The position numbers and the translations under genes are program-made. A stretch of 64,000 nucleotides of DNA, taken from Mucilaginibacter sp. GTDB taxonomy: Bacteria > Bacteroidota > Bacteroidia > Sphingobacteriales > Sphingobacteriaceae. Position 1 is the first letter of the stretch, and every line of letters starts with the position of its first letter. Below are positions 19,807 through 27,985 of this stretch, in pieces. The notes below the pieces were generated by a model, which was given only the letters and a program-made list of their open reading frames with translations, did no database searches and was not told the origin of the DNA. Location: positions 1 through 64,000 of the forward strand of contig NZ_JAQBOC010000061.1 in NCBI RefSeq assembly GCF_028288225.1, given 5' to 3'.

Positions 19807-20853
19807 TTAATTTGATTGAACTATAGTTATTTTACGGATTTTATTACCGGCAGCGTCCGATATAAAAATATTACCGGATGTATTGATTACTATTCCGAAT
19901 GGGCCAAAAAAGGATGATGTTAGCCCGACGCCATTTGTTTCAGCCGGCATCCCATTACCTGCAATGGTTTGAACAATGGCCTCTGGCGATATCAACCTGA
20001 TCAGGCTATTACCAGAGTCGGTTACATAAATGTTGGACTTAGAATCGACCGCCACTCCAGATGGGTGTTGAAAAGAAGCTGAGGTTCCTTTTCCGTCGAC
20101 GTTTCCAACAAGGCCACTCCCCGCTACAATACTTACTTCAGCTTGTTGATTTATTTTTAAGATATTATTGCCGGCATTATCAGCGACATATAAATTTCCG
20201 GTTTGATCAATTGTTATTCCTGTCAATGTCTTAAACGAAGGGTCTTTTGAAAATGTACTTACGACCCCTTGATTAGTTATTTTACGAATCGCATTCAAGT
20301 CAGTAACGAATAGAGTCCCTTCTGAATTTATCGTTATACCGTAGATCCCTTGAAACGAAGCTGCCGCTCCTGTGCCATTTGACTGGCCTATGTAGCCGCT
20401 GCCGGCAAATATGCTTACCATCCCATCCGGGGTGATTTTTTTGATCAATAGGTCTGATTGATCGCTGACAAAAATATTCCCATTAGCATCACAGGCGATT
20501 GCGGTTGGATAATAAAAAGTTGATGTTGCTGCTGGTCCAATATCATTACCTTTTTTGCCAGTTCCCGCATAAATAGTTACCGTACCATCCGGTGTGATTT
20601 TTCTAATAACACAATTGTCATGATCTGCAACATACAAATTATTGTTTTTGTCCAGAGCAATGCCCATAGGATAGCCAAACGATGCGGCTGTGCCTATACC
20701 GTTGCCAGAACCGACACTTCCGCTTCCCGCAAAGCTACTTACTGTAAACGTTGAATTTGATTGAGCCGGGACTAAAGATGATTTTTTTGAACAACCAGAT
20801 AAAAGTCCGGCAAAAAAAATGACTAGTATGAGAATTGATAAGGGCAGTTTCAT
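19807..20853 (-). CDS. NHL-repeat lipoprotein (beta-propeller)
   Basis: 348 aa. A lipoprotein signal with lipobox LLSGC (Cys ~21) anchors the protein in the envelope. The rest is a series of NHL-type repeats of ~50 residues: G-x-A-x-D-x-x-G/N-N-L/I-Y/F-V-A/S/T-D...IRKIT-x-x-G-x-V-x-x-x-A-G, for example ALDKNNNLYVADHDNCVIRKI and VAVDSKSNIYVTDSGNSLIRLI. Five to six repeats predict a closed beta-propeller, a fold used for protein or carbohydrate binding and some lyase reactions. No catalytic residues are obvious. It is a single gene with about 440 bases of non-coding DNA upstream. Confidence 0.9.
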   Translation of the reverse strand: MKLPLSILILVIFFAGLLSGCSKKSSLVPAQSNSTFTVSSFAGSGSVGSGNGIGTAASFGYPMGIALDKNNNLYVADHDNCVIRKITPDGTVTIYAGTGKKGNDIGPAATSTFYYPTAIACDANGNIFVSDQSDLLIKKITPDGMVSIFAGSGYIGQSNGTGAAASFQGIYGITINSEGTLFVTDLNAIRKITNQGVVSTFSKDPSFKTLTGITIDQTGNLYVADNAGNNILKINQQAEVSIVAGSGLVGNVDGKGTSASFQHPSGVAVDSKSNIYVTDSGNSLIRLISPEAIVQTIAGNGMPAETNGVGLTSSFFGPFGIVINTSGNIFISDAAGNKIRKITIVQSN

Positions 20854-21269
20854 GATGAGTGAATAAAATTAAGATTGTTCACAAGATATCTCATTTTAAA
20901 TAGTTTTCATAATTTAAAGCGTGTTCTCAACATTTATCGCCATTCCGGCCGCCGGAACACAGTATAGAGAGCCATCAGTTATATATTTCGGCAACGTGGC
21001 AATAAGTTGTCGAAATTCGATGACTGTTAAATACTTTAAGTTTTAAATCCCAGGAGACTGGAAAATGATGATTAAATATAATTAATAGCAAATCTTATGG
21101 GAATTCGAACCTTGGCAATAAAAAAACCGTGCAAAATGGTTCGAATTCCGCACCTGCCGATGTAAATTAGGCTGTATTTTATATATGTTTAAACATGTAA
21201 ATGTTAAAACATAGTCCGACAATAATTAGTTATTTTACGACAATCTGCATGAATTTTGGATAAATAACC
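20854..21269. other. Intergenic between divergent genes
   Basis: This contains the upstream region of the NHL lipoprotein gene and the 12-bp inverted repeat listed separately (21100-21149). No coding pattern is seen. Confidence 0.5.
21100..21149. repeat. Perfect 12-bp inverted repeat resembling two opposed tRNA T-arms
   Basis: GGAATTCGAACC (21100-21111) and GGTTCGAATTCC (21138-21149) are exact reverse complements separated by 26 AT-rich bases. The sequence GGTTCGAATTCC is a typical tRNA T-arm, suggesting scars of site-specific integration at tRNA ends. A plain hairpin is also possible. Confidence 0.6.
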
Positions 21270-21300
21270 TTGCAGCTTTCGCCATTTTTATTTATCTTTG
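21270..21300 (+). promoter_or_regulatory. Bacteroidota-type promoter of the AbiE-like pair
   Basis: TTG at 21270-21272, 20 bases, then TATCTTTG at 21293-21300 match the Bacteroidota sigma consensus (TTG-N19-21-TAnnTTTG). Transcription would begin about where the ATG at 21307 lies, giving a leaderless or nearly leaderless mRNA. The upstream TTG start of the ORF track falls inside the promoter. Confidence 0.65.
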
Positions 21301-21306
21301 CGTATT

Positions 21307-21894
21307 ATGGCAATGACAAAAGTAGATGAGCTCCGCCGCCATTTAAAGCGGGGGAAGGTTTATAGGAGAAGCGATCTTGAAGTGTATTCCACTGCGGTTG
21401 ACCGGCATTTGGGTATGCTGGTCAAAGAGGGTGCGCTGCAGAAAATAGCACCAGGTATGTATTATCATCCCAGGGAAACTGTATATGGTGCTGTTCCGCC
21501 TGATGAAGAGACTTTGGTTAAAAGTTTCCTAAAGGACGACCGTTTTCTGGTGACGTCTCCAAATGTTTACAATAGTCTGGGTGTTGGCACCACGCAGTTA
21601 TATAATAAACGGGTAGTGTATAATCACAAGCGGCATGGAGAATATACGTTGGGCAATAAGCACTTTACGTTTTTAAAAAAGCCGCATTTTCCAAAACAGG
21701 TTACACCTGAATTTTTGGTGGTTGACCTGGTAAATAATGTAGATACGCTTGCCGAAGATAAAACAATGGTATTGGGTAAAGTAGCAGATAAAGTGCGACA
21801 GATGGATCATAAAAAGCTGGCCAAAGCTGTAAGGGAATATGGCAGCGTCAGGACACGAAAATTATTCGACAATGGCCGCTGGCTTTCTGCATAA
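21307..21894 (+). CDS. AbiEi-like winged-helix antitoxin / transcriptional repressor
   Basis: 195 aa from the ATG at 21307 (MAMTKVDELRRHLKRGKVYRRSDL). The N-terminal winged helix reads RSDLEVYSTAVDRHLGMLVKEGALQKIAPGMYYHP, the pattern of AbiEi/DUF6088-type antitoxins. In that family the protein represses its own promoter and counteracts the nucleotidyltransferase toxin. The C-terminal part contains the usual LVVDLVNNVDTLAEDK region. The toxin gene overlaps the 3' end by 23 bases, which means translational coupling. The -7 element lies only seven bases upstream of the start. Confidence 0.85.
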   Translation: MAMTKVDELRRHLKRGKVYRRSDLEVYSTAVDRHLGMLVKEGALQKIAPGMYYHPRETVYGAVPPDEETLVKSFLKDDRFLVTSPNVYNSLGVGTTQLYNKRVVYNHKRHGEYTLGNKHFTFLKKPHFPKQVTPEFLVVDLVNNVDTLAEDKTMVLGKVADKVRQMDHKKLAKAVREYGSVRTRKLFDNGRWLSA

Positions 21895-22825
21895 CCGCAA
21901 GGATTTCCCTGAGTTGATCAGGGTGATCGAGGGTGAAACAAATATTTTAGCCGGTCTGATCGAAAAGGATTACTGGATCATGCATGCCCTTTTTGGCCTG
22001 AAGTAATCAGGGCATGATTTCGAGTTGAAAGGCGGCACCTCGCTATCGAAAGCCTATAAAATCATCCACCGTTTTTCTGAAGATATCGATATTCATATCA
22101 ACCCGCCTGCCGGGATGAAGATCAATGAAAACCCTAACAATACCAAAACTGCAACTGTCGCCGCACGTAAGGCTTTTTATGACTGGCTTGCTGAAAATAT
22201 CAAAATTGATGGTATTGAAAAGATTGAACGTGATCTGAATTTTGACAATGATTCGGGGACAAGCGGAGGTATCAGGCTATTTTATAAATCACATTTTCCG
22301 GCTATAGCCGGAGTTAAGGAAGGGATCTTACTGGAAGCCGGTTTTGATACAGTAAGCCCAAATTCAACGCTTACGATCAGTTCATGGGCGTATGATAGAG
22401 CCGCAGAAAACAAGAGGATCGGGATCGTTGATAATCGTGCGGTTGATATCAAGTGCTATGATCACCGCTACACGTTTGTAGAAAAATTGCAGACCATTGC
22501 CACTAAGTTCCGGAAAGAACAGGAGTCAGGTGTCGAAACGCAGAACTTTATGCGGCAATATTATGATATATATTCTTTGCTGGCTGACGGGCAGGTCCAG
22601 GAATTTCTGGGAACTGCACCTTATTTGGAGCATAAAAAAAAGCGTTTTCCGGCAACGGATTTCGTCATCCCGGTAGGCGAAAACCAGGCTTTTCTTTTAG
22701 AAGACGAAAAGTTGCGCGCAAGATATAAGGTACGATATGAAGCGACTGCAGCGCTGTATTACAATGGCCAACCTGATTTTGAAGGGGTAATGGGACGCAT
22801 TAGGGCGTTTGTGGCAAAGATGTAG
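21872..22825 (+). pseudogene. AbiEii-like nucleotidyltransferase toxin interrupted by one in-frame stop codon
   Basis: The full reading frame starts at the ATG at 21872 (MAAGFLHNRKDFPEL) and is intact to 22825 except for TAA at 22004-22006 (codon 45; ...HALFGLK-stop-SGHDFELKGG). The stop lies just before the nucleotidyltransferase core: KGGTSLSK and SEDIDI (the DxD metal site), then VDIKCYDHRYTFVEKLQT. AbiEii/AbiGii toxins transfer nucleotides to tRNA or other targets. With the stop the product lacks everything after 44 residues, unless translation restarts at the TTG at 22025, which would keep the GGTSLSK motif but lose the N-terminal helices. A family Gln codon (CAA) changed to TAA is the simplest cause. 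Confidence 0.8.
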
Positions 22826-22984
22826 GTGTTTCGTTTTTTATGCAATTTAATTAGTAACGACAAGTAAAATCAGGACGAGACATTAAGTTGGAAATATGGG
22901 GCCGTTGACCACCGGATTCTGGAATGTGAAGCAGGTTATCCAGTAACACTTTGACCATAGTAATTTATTGACTGGTTATTGCGA

Positions 22985-23227
22985 TTATTTAGCATGTTCT
23001 TTCAAAATTGCGTCAAACAAACGCTCATGAACTAAATAAAAGCCCTCGACGCTGTGTGTAATAGGCGGCTTGTTAACGTCCCACATCTTTACTGATTTGT
23101 CCATATTAGCCAATACATCATCTGCTTTGTCCTTATGTTGATGTGCGGTTGTAGCCCATATATTGGGTTGAATTACCTGTTTATTCTCACAGATGAAATA
23201 CATCTTTCTAAAACGATACTTTGGCAT
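22985..23227 (-). CDS. Small hypothetical protein (80 aa)
   Basis: Not recognised. The composition is that of a folded cytosolic protein (MPKYRFRKMYFICENKQVIQ...HKDKADDVLANMDKSVKMWD). On the minus strand TAGCTTTG, a good TAnnTTTG -7 element, ends seven bases before the ATG. A TTTG 15 bases further upstream is closer than the usual 19-21. As at 21.3 kb, this predicts a leaderless mRNA and supports a real gene. No operon partner is present. Confidence 0.5.
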   Translation of the reverse strand: MPKYRFRKMYFICENKQVIQPNIWATTAHQHKDKADDVLANMDKSVKMWDVNKPPITHSVEGFYLVHERLFDAILKEHAK

Positions 23228-23280
23228 ATTACAAAGCTATGCTAAAATTATTAGCAAACGTGAGCGTGTTGAAAATTTAA

Positions 23281-23529
23281 TCCACAGGGAGGACTGCACT
23301 TACCAAGATACTCGGAACTTCTAACCTACCACAGGAACAACAGTTTTCTATAGCTTCACTCGATAAGGCAGCAAGCGAAGCAAAGTTTTTGGTGTTAAAT
23401 GGAAAGCCATTGAATGAACCTGCAATACATAAAGGCCCATTTGTAATGAACACTGCAGAGGAAATAGATCAAGCATTCGAAGATTTAAATTCTGGAAAGT
23501 TTGGCTATCTCGAAGAAGAGAAAGTATGA
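23281..23529 (+). pseudogene. C-terminal remnant of a pirin-family protein
   Basis: An open frame without a start codon encodes ...FLVLNGKPLNEPAIHKGPFVMNT, then AEEIDQAFEDLNSGKFGYL, ending at TGA 23527-23529. This is the conserved C-terminal end of bicupin pirin proteins (LGG-x-PL-x-EP...GPFVMNT-x-EEI-x-QA). The N-terminal cupin with the metal ligands is missing; the frame is closed by a TAA just upstream (23278-23280). It is not in the ORF track because it lacks a start. Confidence 0.8.
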
Positions 23530-23811
23530 GTTTAATTACTAATTATAGCACTCGCAAGGCTTAATTGTTAGTAATATCGAACTCTTGTTGAATTACTGTA
23601 GCCTGAACACCCTTTGCACTTTACAAAGATATTCAAAGCAAATACAGGAAAATCGCCAAGCGAGTATAGACACTTGAATTAAATCGCTACTAATTCCTTC
23701 TGCTGAAGACCGAGTAAAAGAAATTCTTTCGGAGCACATTCATTGGCGGAAAATGGATCCTGATTATAATAACCTTCCGCGCTAAGCTCCTTAATTGAAC
23801 TTTAACCAAGG
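23530..23811. other. Intergenic with a possible short gene end
   Basis: The plus-strand frame ending TAA at about 23786 reads ...SAEDRVKEILSEHIHWRKMD..., which looks like the last ~30 residues of a lost gene but is not identifiable. Confidence 0.3.
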
Positions 23812-24951
23812 TTAATCATTCATAAATTTAACCAGGGGATTAAATAAACCCTGCTTTTTTAAGTCTTCCGTGTATTCCCAAAACATTACCCCCGCTAAAT
23901 TATTCTTTTTCACATATCTGGTCTTATATTTAAATGACCTTACGTCATTATAAGTAACAAACGTGTGGACTTTACTGTTCCACAAGTAGGGTACTTTCGA
24001 TTTTTTGTCCCAAAATCTTTCAAAACCATTCTTGTTGATGTACGAATTTTCCAGAGAATCATAAGGTAAAGAAAAATGATGGCCAGCAGAAGGCTGATAT
24101 AATCCCCGATCCTGATCATTTACCATGGTCCAGCCGCGGCCATAAAAAGGTAAGCCCATCACTATTTTATTTGCAGGCACTCCTGCTTTTATAAAGTTTT
24201 GGATCGCATCAGCAGCGCTAACCCTGACTTGATGTCCATATTTTGATTGATAAAGATTACTTTGATGACCTGTTACTTTATCATTACCGTTATAAATATC
24301 GTAAGTCATTATATTTACATAATCAAGGTACCTACTAACGGGGCCTACTTCTGTATGGTTCATATAAGCAGTATCTACTCCCATAGCTGCTGTTAACAGG
24401 TAGTTTTGATGATGGCCTGAAGCAGCCTGTTCATCAAGCGCTGCACGAAACTCTTTCATCAGCAGAGTGAAATTTTGCTTGTCTTCCGGCCTGTATATAT
24501 TACCTGCTCCTATTTGGGCAGGGTATTCCCAGTCAATGTCAATCCCGTCAAGTTTAAATTTCTCAATGAATGCTAATGCGCTTGCAATAAATTTCGCCCT
24601 GGATTCGGCAGTTAAAGAAGCATCCGAAAAATATTTACATCCGCCCCAACCCCCAACTGAAATCAAAATCTTAAGCGCTTTATTTTCGTCTTTAGTCGTA
24701 TTTAATATAGCGAGGTTTGTTGAGTCTTTTACAGAAGCTGGTGCTAAAACTCCGTTCTGGGTCAGATTTGCAAAAGCATAAATGATATGAGTCATTTTTG
24801 TAGCAAGGATATCTTCTTTGGTCCAGTTTTTACTACCAATGTAACCCATTATCACGTATTTGCTGCTCCCGGTGCTATGGGACTGGGCAAATAAACAATG
24901 GCTTTGTATTAAAAGCATAATAGCCGCAAGGGAAACAAAAGTGCGCTTCAT
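23812..24951 (-). CDS. Secreted GH18 chitinase-like glycoside hydrolase
   Basis: 379 aa with a signal peptide (MKRTFVSLAAIMLLIQSHCLFAQ). The GH18 catalytic signature DGIDIDWEYP sits at residues ~135-144, with Glu142 as the acid/base. The SxGG strand motif (ILISVGGWGG, ~95-104) and the late-barrel motifs MTYDIY and GVMFWEYTEDL are also present. GH18 enzymes cleave chitin or related beta-1,4-GlcNAc chains by substrate-assisted catalysis. The protein is a single catalytic domain with no binding module, and probably periplasmic or secreted. It is monocistronic. Confidence 0.93.
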   Translation of the reverse strand: MKRTFVSLAAIMLLIQSHCLFAQSHSTGSSKYVIMGYIGSKNWTKEDILATKMTHIIYAFANLTQNGVLAPASVKDSTNLAILNTTKDENKALKILISVGGWGGCKYFSDASLTAESRAKFIASALAFIEKFKLDGIDIDWEYPAQIGAGNIYRPEDKQNFTLLMKEFRAALDEQAASGHHQNYLLTAAMGVDTAYMNHTEVGPVSRYLDYVNIMTYDIYNGNDKVTGHQSNLYQSKYGHQVRVSAADAIQNFIKAGVPANKIVMGLPFYGRGWTMVNDQDRGLYQPSAGHHFSLPYDSLENSYINKNGFERFWDKKSKVPYLWNSKVHTFVTYNDVRSFKYKTRYVKKNNLAGVMFWEYTEDLKKQGLFNPLVKFMND

Positions 24952-25720
24952 GAAATTTTGATTAAAAAATTAGAACCAATAGCTGTAAGATGATGTACTG
25001 AATAATTTAAAAAACGATAAAAAACTGGCATAAGTGGATATTGCCCTTTTATGAAATCATTAAACTATTCACAATTCAAACCTAATTAAAAGCCGCAATA
25101 CTTTTTAAATTTTTTTAATAAGTAAGTATATTTGTTACAGTCAATACCGTAAAGTTTGTCGTTTCGCTTCATAATAAACGGTCAATTTAGGGTATCTATC
25201 GGTTGTTCCCTCCCTCTCCGCACATTTCGGTGGTAACATCAAATAGATTGAAAATCAAACAATTGTAAGTTTTTGTATTTTGCTCGAAACCCCTATTTAT
25301 CCACCTATCCCTGACAGAAAAGGGCGTGATTAGGTGAGTAGTTTATCGCCTGCTACCTCAGTATTACGCTTGAAAGTGTCTGGTTAGAAAAGAGCCGGAC
25401 CCCCATTTTTAAATCTCATCCATAATCATTTCTTACCATACATCAATGCACAGTGTCCGGTTTCGCTATAGTTTTGTTTTATCATTCAGCAGATCGTAAA
25501 ACAAAATATCAAAGCAAACAAACACTCATATATTCATAAAGAAGGAAATGTACGGGCAGGTTTTGATCCAGGCAAATGAGAGTGGGGCAATCGCTGATCG
25601 ATTTGCAATTGCCTCTTTTTTACATTAAAAAGTTGTTTTATGAAAACTTATTCATTACAGAACAGCAGCATTACCGAACTTTTCGATGTCGGTCATTAAG
25701 TAGCTAATATATGTAAAGGA
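24952..25720. other. Intergenic, 770 bases
   Basis: This holds the promoter region of the GH18 gene, a weak hairpin with T-run at 25585-25620 (GGCAAT...ATTGCC then TCTTTTTT), and a 19-codon ORF (MKTYSLQNSSITELF, 25639-25698). The stub of a gene that is complete at 33 kb is listed separately. Nothing else is recognised. Confidence 0.5.
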
Positions 25721-25731
25721 ATGAAACAAAT
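25678..25731. repeat. Direct repeat copy A: 5' stub of the gene at 33.46 kb
   Basis: AACTTTTCGATGTC-n-GTCATT-n-AG followed by TAGCTAATATA recurs at 33442-33495 in the same orientation. On the minus strand it encodes MTDIEKF plus the upstream region of the gene at 32949-33461. Here homology stops after seven codons. Confidence 0.75.
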
Positions 25732-26200
25732 CAGTTCGAAATTATACGCAGAAATTGATGCGATGAAGGGCAGGAGCATAGGGGATGATTACTACCAGGC
25801 GCATATAGGAATCATAGAGGAGCGCATTGAAAAGGCGGGAATTAGGTTAGCGGGCGTATTGAATGAGGTATTTAAAGGAGGGCCGGTTAACGGCGCTATG
25901 ATCCCGCCACCGGCAATGGCGCAAAACCAGGGCGCCCAAACTGCACAACAAACTGTTTGCGATCAGGTGTATACGACCAGGTTGATAGATGGTTCCCAAA
26001 TGACGCTGCTCAGCCTGGGGGGAGCTTATCCTAATCAAAAAATCACGATTATGATTAAAGGAAGTGACCGTTCGAAATTTACCGTTGCTCCGGAAGAAGC
26101 GTTTAAAGACAAGAAAATCTGCGTTACAGGTATTGTTGTTGCGTATAAAGGCAAGCCGGAAATTATGGTAACAGATCCGAAACAGATCACCGTCCAGTAA
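25721..26200 (+). CDS. OB-fold (tRNA_anti-like) domain protein
   Basis: 159 aa. Residues ~1-50 are helical and unrecognised, followed by an Ala/Gln/Pro linker. The C-terminal ~80 residues have the OB-fold pattern seen in many Bacteroidota proteins: VYTTRLIDGSQMTLLSLG, then PNQKITIMIKGSDRSKF, and KKICVTGIVVAYKGKPEIMV. The G-x-I-x-x-Y-K-G-K-P-E-I segment is the hallmark of this small family, often periplasmic; no signal peptide is visible here, so the N-terminus may have been exchanged. The start lies within a 50-bp block shared with the 33-kb gene, consistent with a recombination joint. Confidence 0.65.
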   Translation: MKQISSKLYAEIDAMKGRSIGDDYYQAHIGIIEERIEKAGIRLAGVLNEVFKGGPVNGAMIPPPAMAQNQGAQTAQQTVCDQVYTTRLIDGSQMTLLSLGGAYPNQKITIMIKGSDRSKFTVAPEEAFKDKKICVTGIVVAYKGKPEIMVTDPKQITVQ

Positions 26201-26253
26201 CGGGGGACTCAAACAGACCCATAAGCTATCCAATCCGGGCGCATGCATTCGAA

Positions 26254-26395
26254 TCAGCTAAGCGCCTGTTCCGGTAAATGAGCCAGGCTCTTTGCCCCGC
26301 CGGACATGAAAACCTTGGCCTCTTTATGCGCTTTCTTCGCAATTGGCACAGCAGCTTCTTCCAGAATTTTTATAATGATATGAATTATTTCACTA
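26254..26395 (-). pseudogene. C-terminal coding remnant, unidentified
   Basis: A minus-strand frame without a start reads ...KILEEAAVPIAKKAHKEAK, then VFMSGGAKSLAHLPEQALS-stop (stop at 26254-26256). The composition looks like a real helical protein end. It runs into the SatD operator region at its 5' side, so its original N-terminus is lost. Confidence 0.35.
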
Positions 26396-26465
26396 CTTAT
26401 GAAATAGTACAAATTATTTCACTATTTATGAAATAATTATAAATGTTTCATTATATTTGAAACAT
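26386..26465 (+). promoter_or_regulatory. Three phased TTTCA-N7-TGAAA palindromes (operator array of the SatD operon)
   Basis: Palindromes are centred at 26396 (TATTTCA/TGAAATA), 26425 (AATTATTTCA/TGAAATAATT, perfect 10-bp arms) and 26454 (ATGTTTCA/TGAAACAT, perfect 8-bp arms). Every spacer is 7 bp and the centres are exactly 29 bp apart. The third overlaps the start codon at 26464. This strongly suggests cooperative binding of a dimeric repressor. Confidence 0.8.
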
Positions 26466-27105
26466 GAAAGAATACATCATTATAATGGCCGATGTAATCG
26501 GCAGCCGTGATGAAGATCAGGCGCTGCTCATGGCAGATTTCAAGGAGCTGGTAAGCGGGGTAAATGTGTCAAGAAAAAATACCCTGGTTTCACCGCTAAC
26601 GATCACACTGGGGGATGAGTTTCAGGGGGTGCTGGATAATATTAAGGATGCGGTGAATGTAGTATTAGATTTGGAAGAAGCCATTGTGCGGAATGGTAAA
26701 GACTTTAAGTTAAGGTACGTTATTGTGGAGGGTTTGATTGAAACACCTGTCAATACGGAGATCGCTTACGGCATGCTGGGTGATGGATTAACAAGGGCGC
26801 GGAAATACCTGGAAAATTTGAAAAAAGACGATTTGCGCTTTTTCTTTTGGCTGAAGGACCAGCCGCAGAAGAACGCGTTAGGTAATGTATTCACTGCTTT
26901 ACAGGATATCATTGACGACTGGAACCCGGAGCGGGATTTTTACCTGGTTACGGCTTTTTTAGAGTTTAAGGACTACAAAAGGGTGGCGATGGCGTTGCAG
27001 AAGGAGCGCTCTTTGATGTGGAAACGGAAAAAGAACTTAAAAATAAATGCTTACTTTGCTTTAAAAGAAGTAGCCAGTTATATAGGAGGAATCCAACATG
27101 CCTGA
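26464..27105 (+). CDS. SatD family protein
   Basis: 213 aa. It matches the SatD family pattern: MADVIGSR near the N-terminus, SPLTITLGDEFQGVL at ~57-71, and a C-terminal helical region that may include an HTH-like segment. The biochemical role of SatD proteins is not well defined. The gene overlaps the next by 8 bases and is preceded directly by three palindromic operators, so expression is tightly controlled, perhaps by SatD itself or a regulator encoded elsewhere. Confidence 0.8.
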   Translation: MKEYIIIMADVIGSRDEDQALLMADFKELVSGVNVSRKNTLVSPLTITLGDEFQGVLDNIKDAVNVVLDLEEAIVRNGKDFKLRYVIVEGLIETPVNTEIAYGMLGDGLTRARKYLENLKKDDLRFFFWLKDQPQKNALGNVFTALQDIIDDWNPERDFYLVTAFLEFKDYKRVAMALQKERSLMWKRKKNLKINAYFALKEVASYIGGIQHA

Positions 27106-27469
27106 ATTTTTGATCTTAAGCCTGCTATTTGTTATTACGGAGGTTTTTATCGCTTTTATTTTTGCTGCGATTGCGCAGATTTTCTATCACCAGATCGGCC
27201 TTAATTTTAAGGCGATTTTCAAAGGGATAGCCGAACGGGTGTTTTTATTTGTTACGCTGACGAATGGCTACACCCAGGCATTGACCTTTTTCAGCGCCCT
27301 TAAACTGGCGACCAGGCTGAAACATGAGGAACCTAAAGCTGATTTGGACGGGTTCAATGATTATTACCTGATCGGCAACCTGCTATCTGTAGTGGTCGCG
27401 ATCGCCTATGTGTATACTTACCAGCATTTCAGCGAGATCCATTTGTTTCAATTACTGAGTGGCAAATAA
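27098..27469 (+). CDS. Small membrane protein paired with SatD (DUF3307-like context)
   Basis: 123 aa with hydrophobic segments at about 3-33 (FLILSLLFVITEVFIAFIFAAIAQI), ~45-62 (ERVFLFVTLTNG) and ~90-112 (YLIGNLLSVVVAIAYVYTYQHF). The order SatD then a small membrane protein is a recurring gene pair in Bacteroidota. It overlaps satD by 8 bases, implying translational coupling and a joint function at the inner membrane. The specific function is unknown. Confidence 0.7.
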   Translation: MPEFLILSLLFVITEVFIAFIFAAIAQIFYHQIGLNFKAIFKGIAERVFLFVTLTNGYTQALTFFSALKLATRLKHEEPKADLDGFNDYYLIGNLLSVVVAIAYVYTYQHFSEIHLFQLLSGK

Positions 27470-27471
27470 AC

Positions 27472-27792
27472 ATGGCTAAATCTTTGAATAGCTTTGCATT
27501 TGAAGATTTTTTTATCCGTTTTAAGGAAGCCGCGACCAATGTTGGCATCCCTGGGCTGCCGAAAGATGTGCACCTTTCTATTTCACATCATCCGAACAGC
27601 CCGGACATTAATCTTTCAGGTTGTACAGACCTGGTAAATCAGCCCTCTGTGCAATGGCGCTTATGGCAGGCCAACCAGGAATTTGCGCGGCATCAGGCCG
27701 GGCCGCCGCAAGCGGGTTTATTGGCTTCACCAAACGCCTTTTTTGTGTATTACTCACTTCAGCAGGCTGTTTTCGACAGAAAACAGACGTAA
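27472..27792 (+). CDS. Hypothetical protein, third gene of the SatD operon
   Basis: 106 aa, starting two bases after the membrane protein gene. Residues 1-45 look like a normal small domain (FAFEDFFIRFKEAATNVGI). The C-terminal half is Ala/Gln/Pro-rich and less regular. It is not recognised. Being in-line with no gap, it probably belongs to the same transcript. Confidence 0.5.
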   Translation: MAKSLNSFAFEDFFIRFKEAATNVGIPGLPKDVHLSISHHPNSPDINLSGCTDLVNQPSVQWRLWQANQEFARHQAGPPQAGLLASPNAFFVYYSLQQAVFDRKQT

Positions 27793-27985
27793 GTCACGAT
27801 TTATTTTTCTGGTTCATTCTTTGAGCGGCGTATTAATCGCATCCGGTTTAAAATGTTAATCGCTATTCGCCGGGTATCCTCGGCGTCTAACCGTCATGAA
27901 ATTGCTATTTATTAATTGAAAAGATCACTAAGGTCGCTAATCAGATTAGTCGTCATAAATAATCGAAATACCGGTAACTTCCATC
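27793..27985. other. Left flank of the transposase gene
   Basis: It contains a short palindrome CTAATC-A-GATTAG near 27937. I could not find terminal inverted repeats matching the right flank of the transposase gene. Confidence 0.3.
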
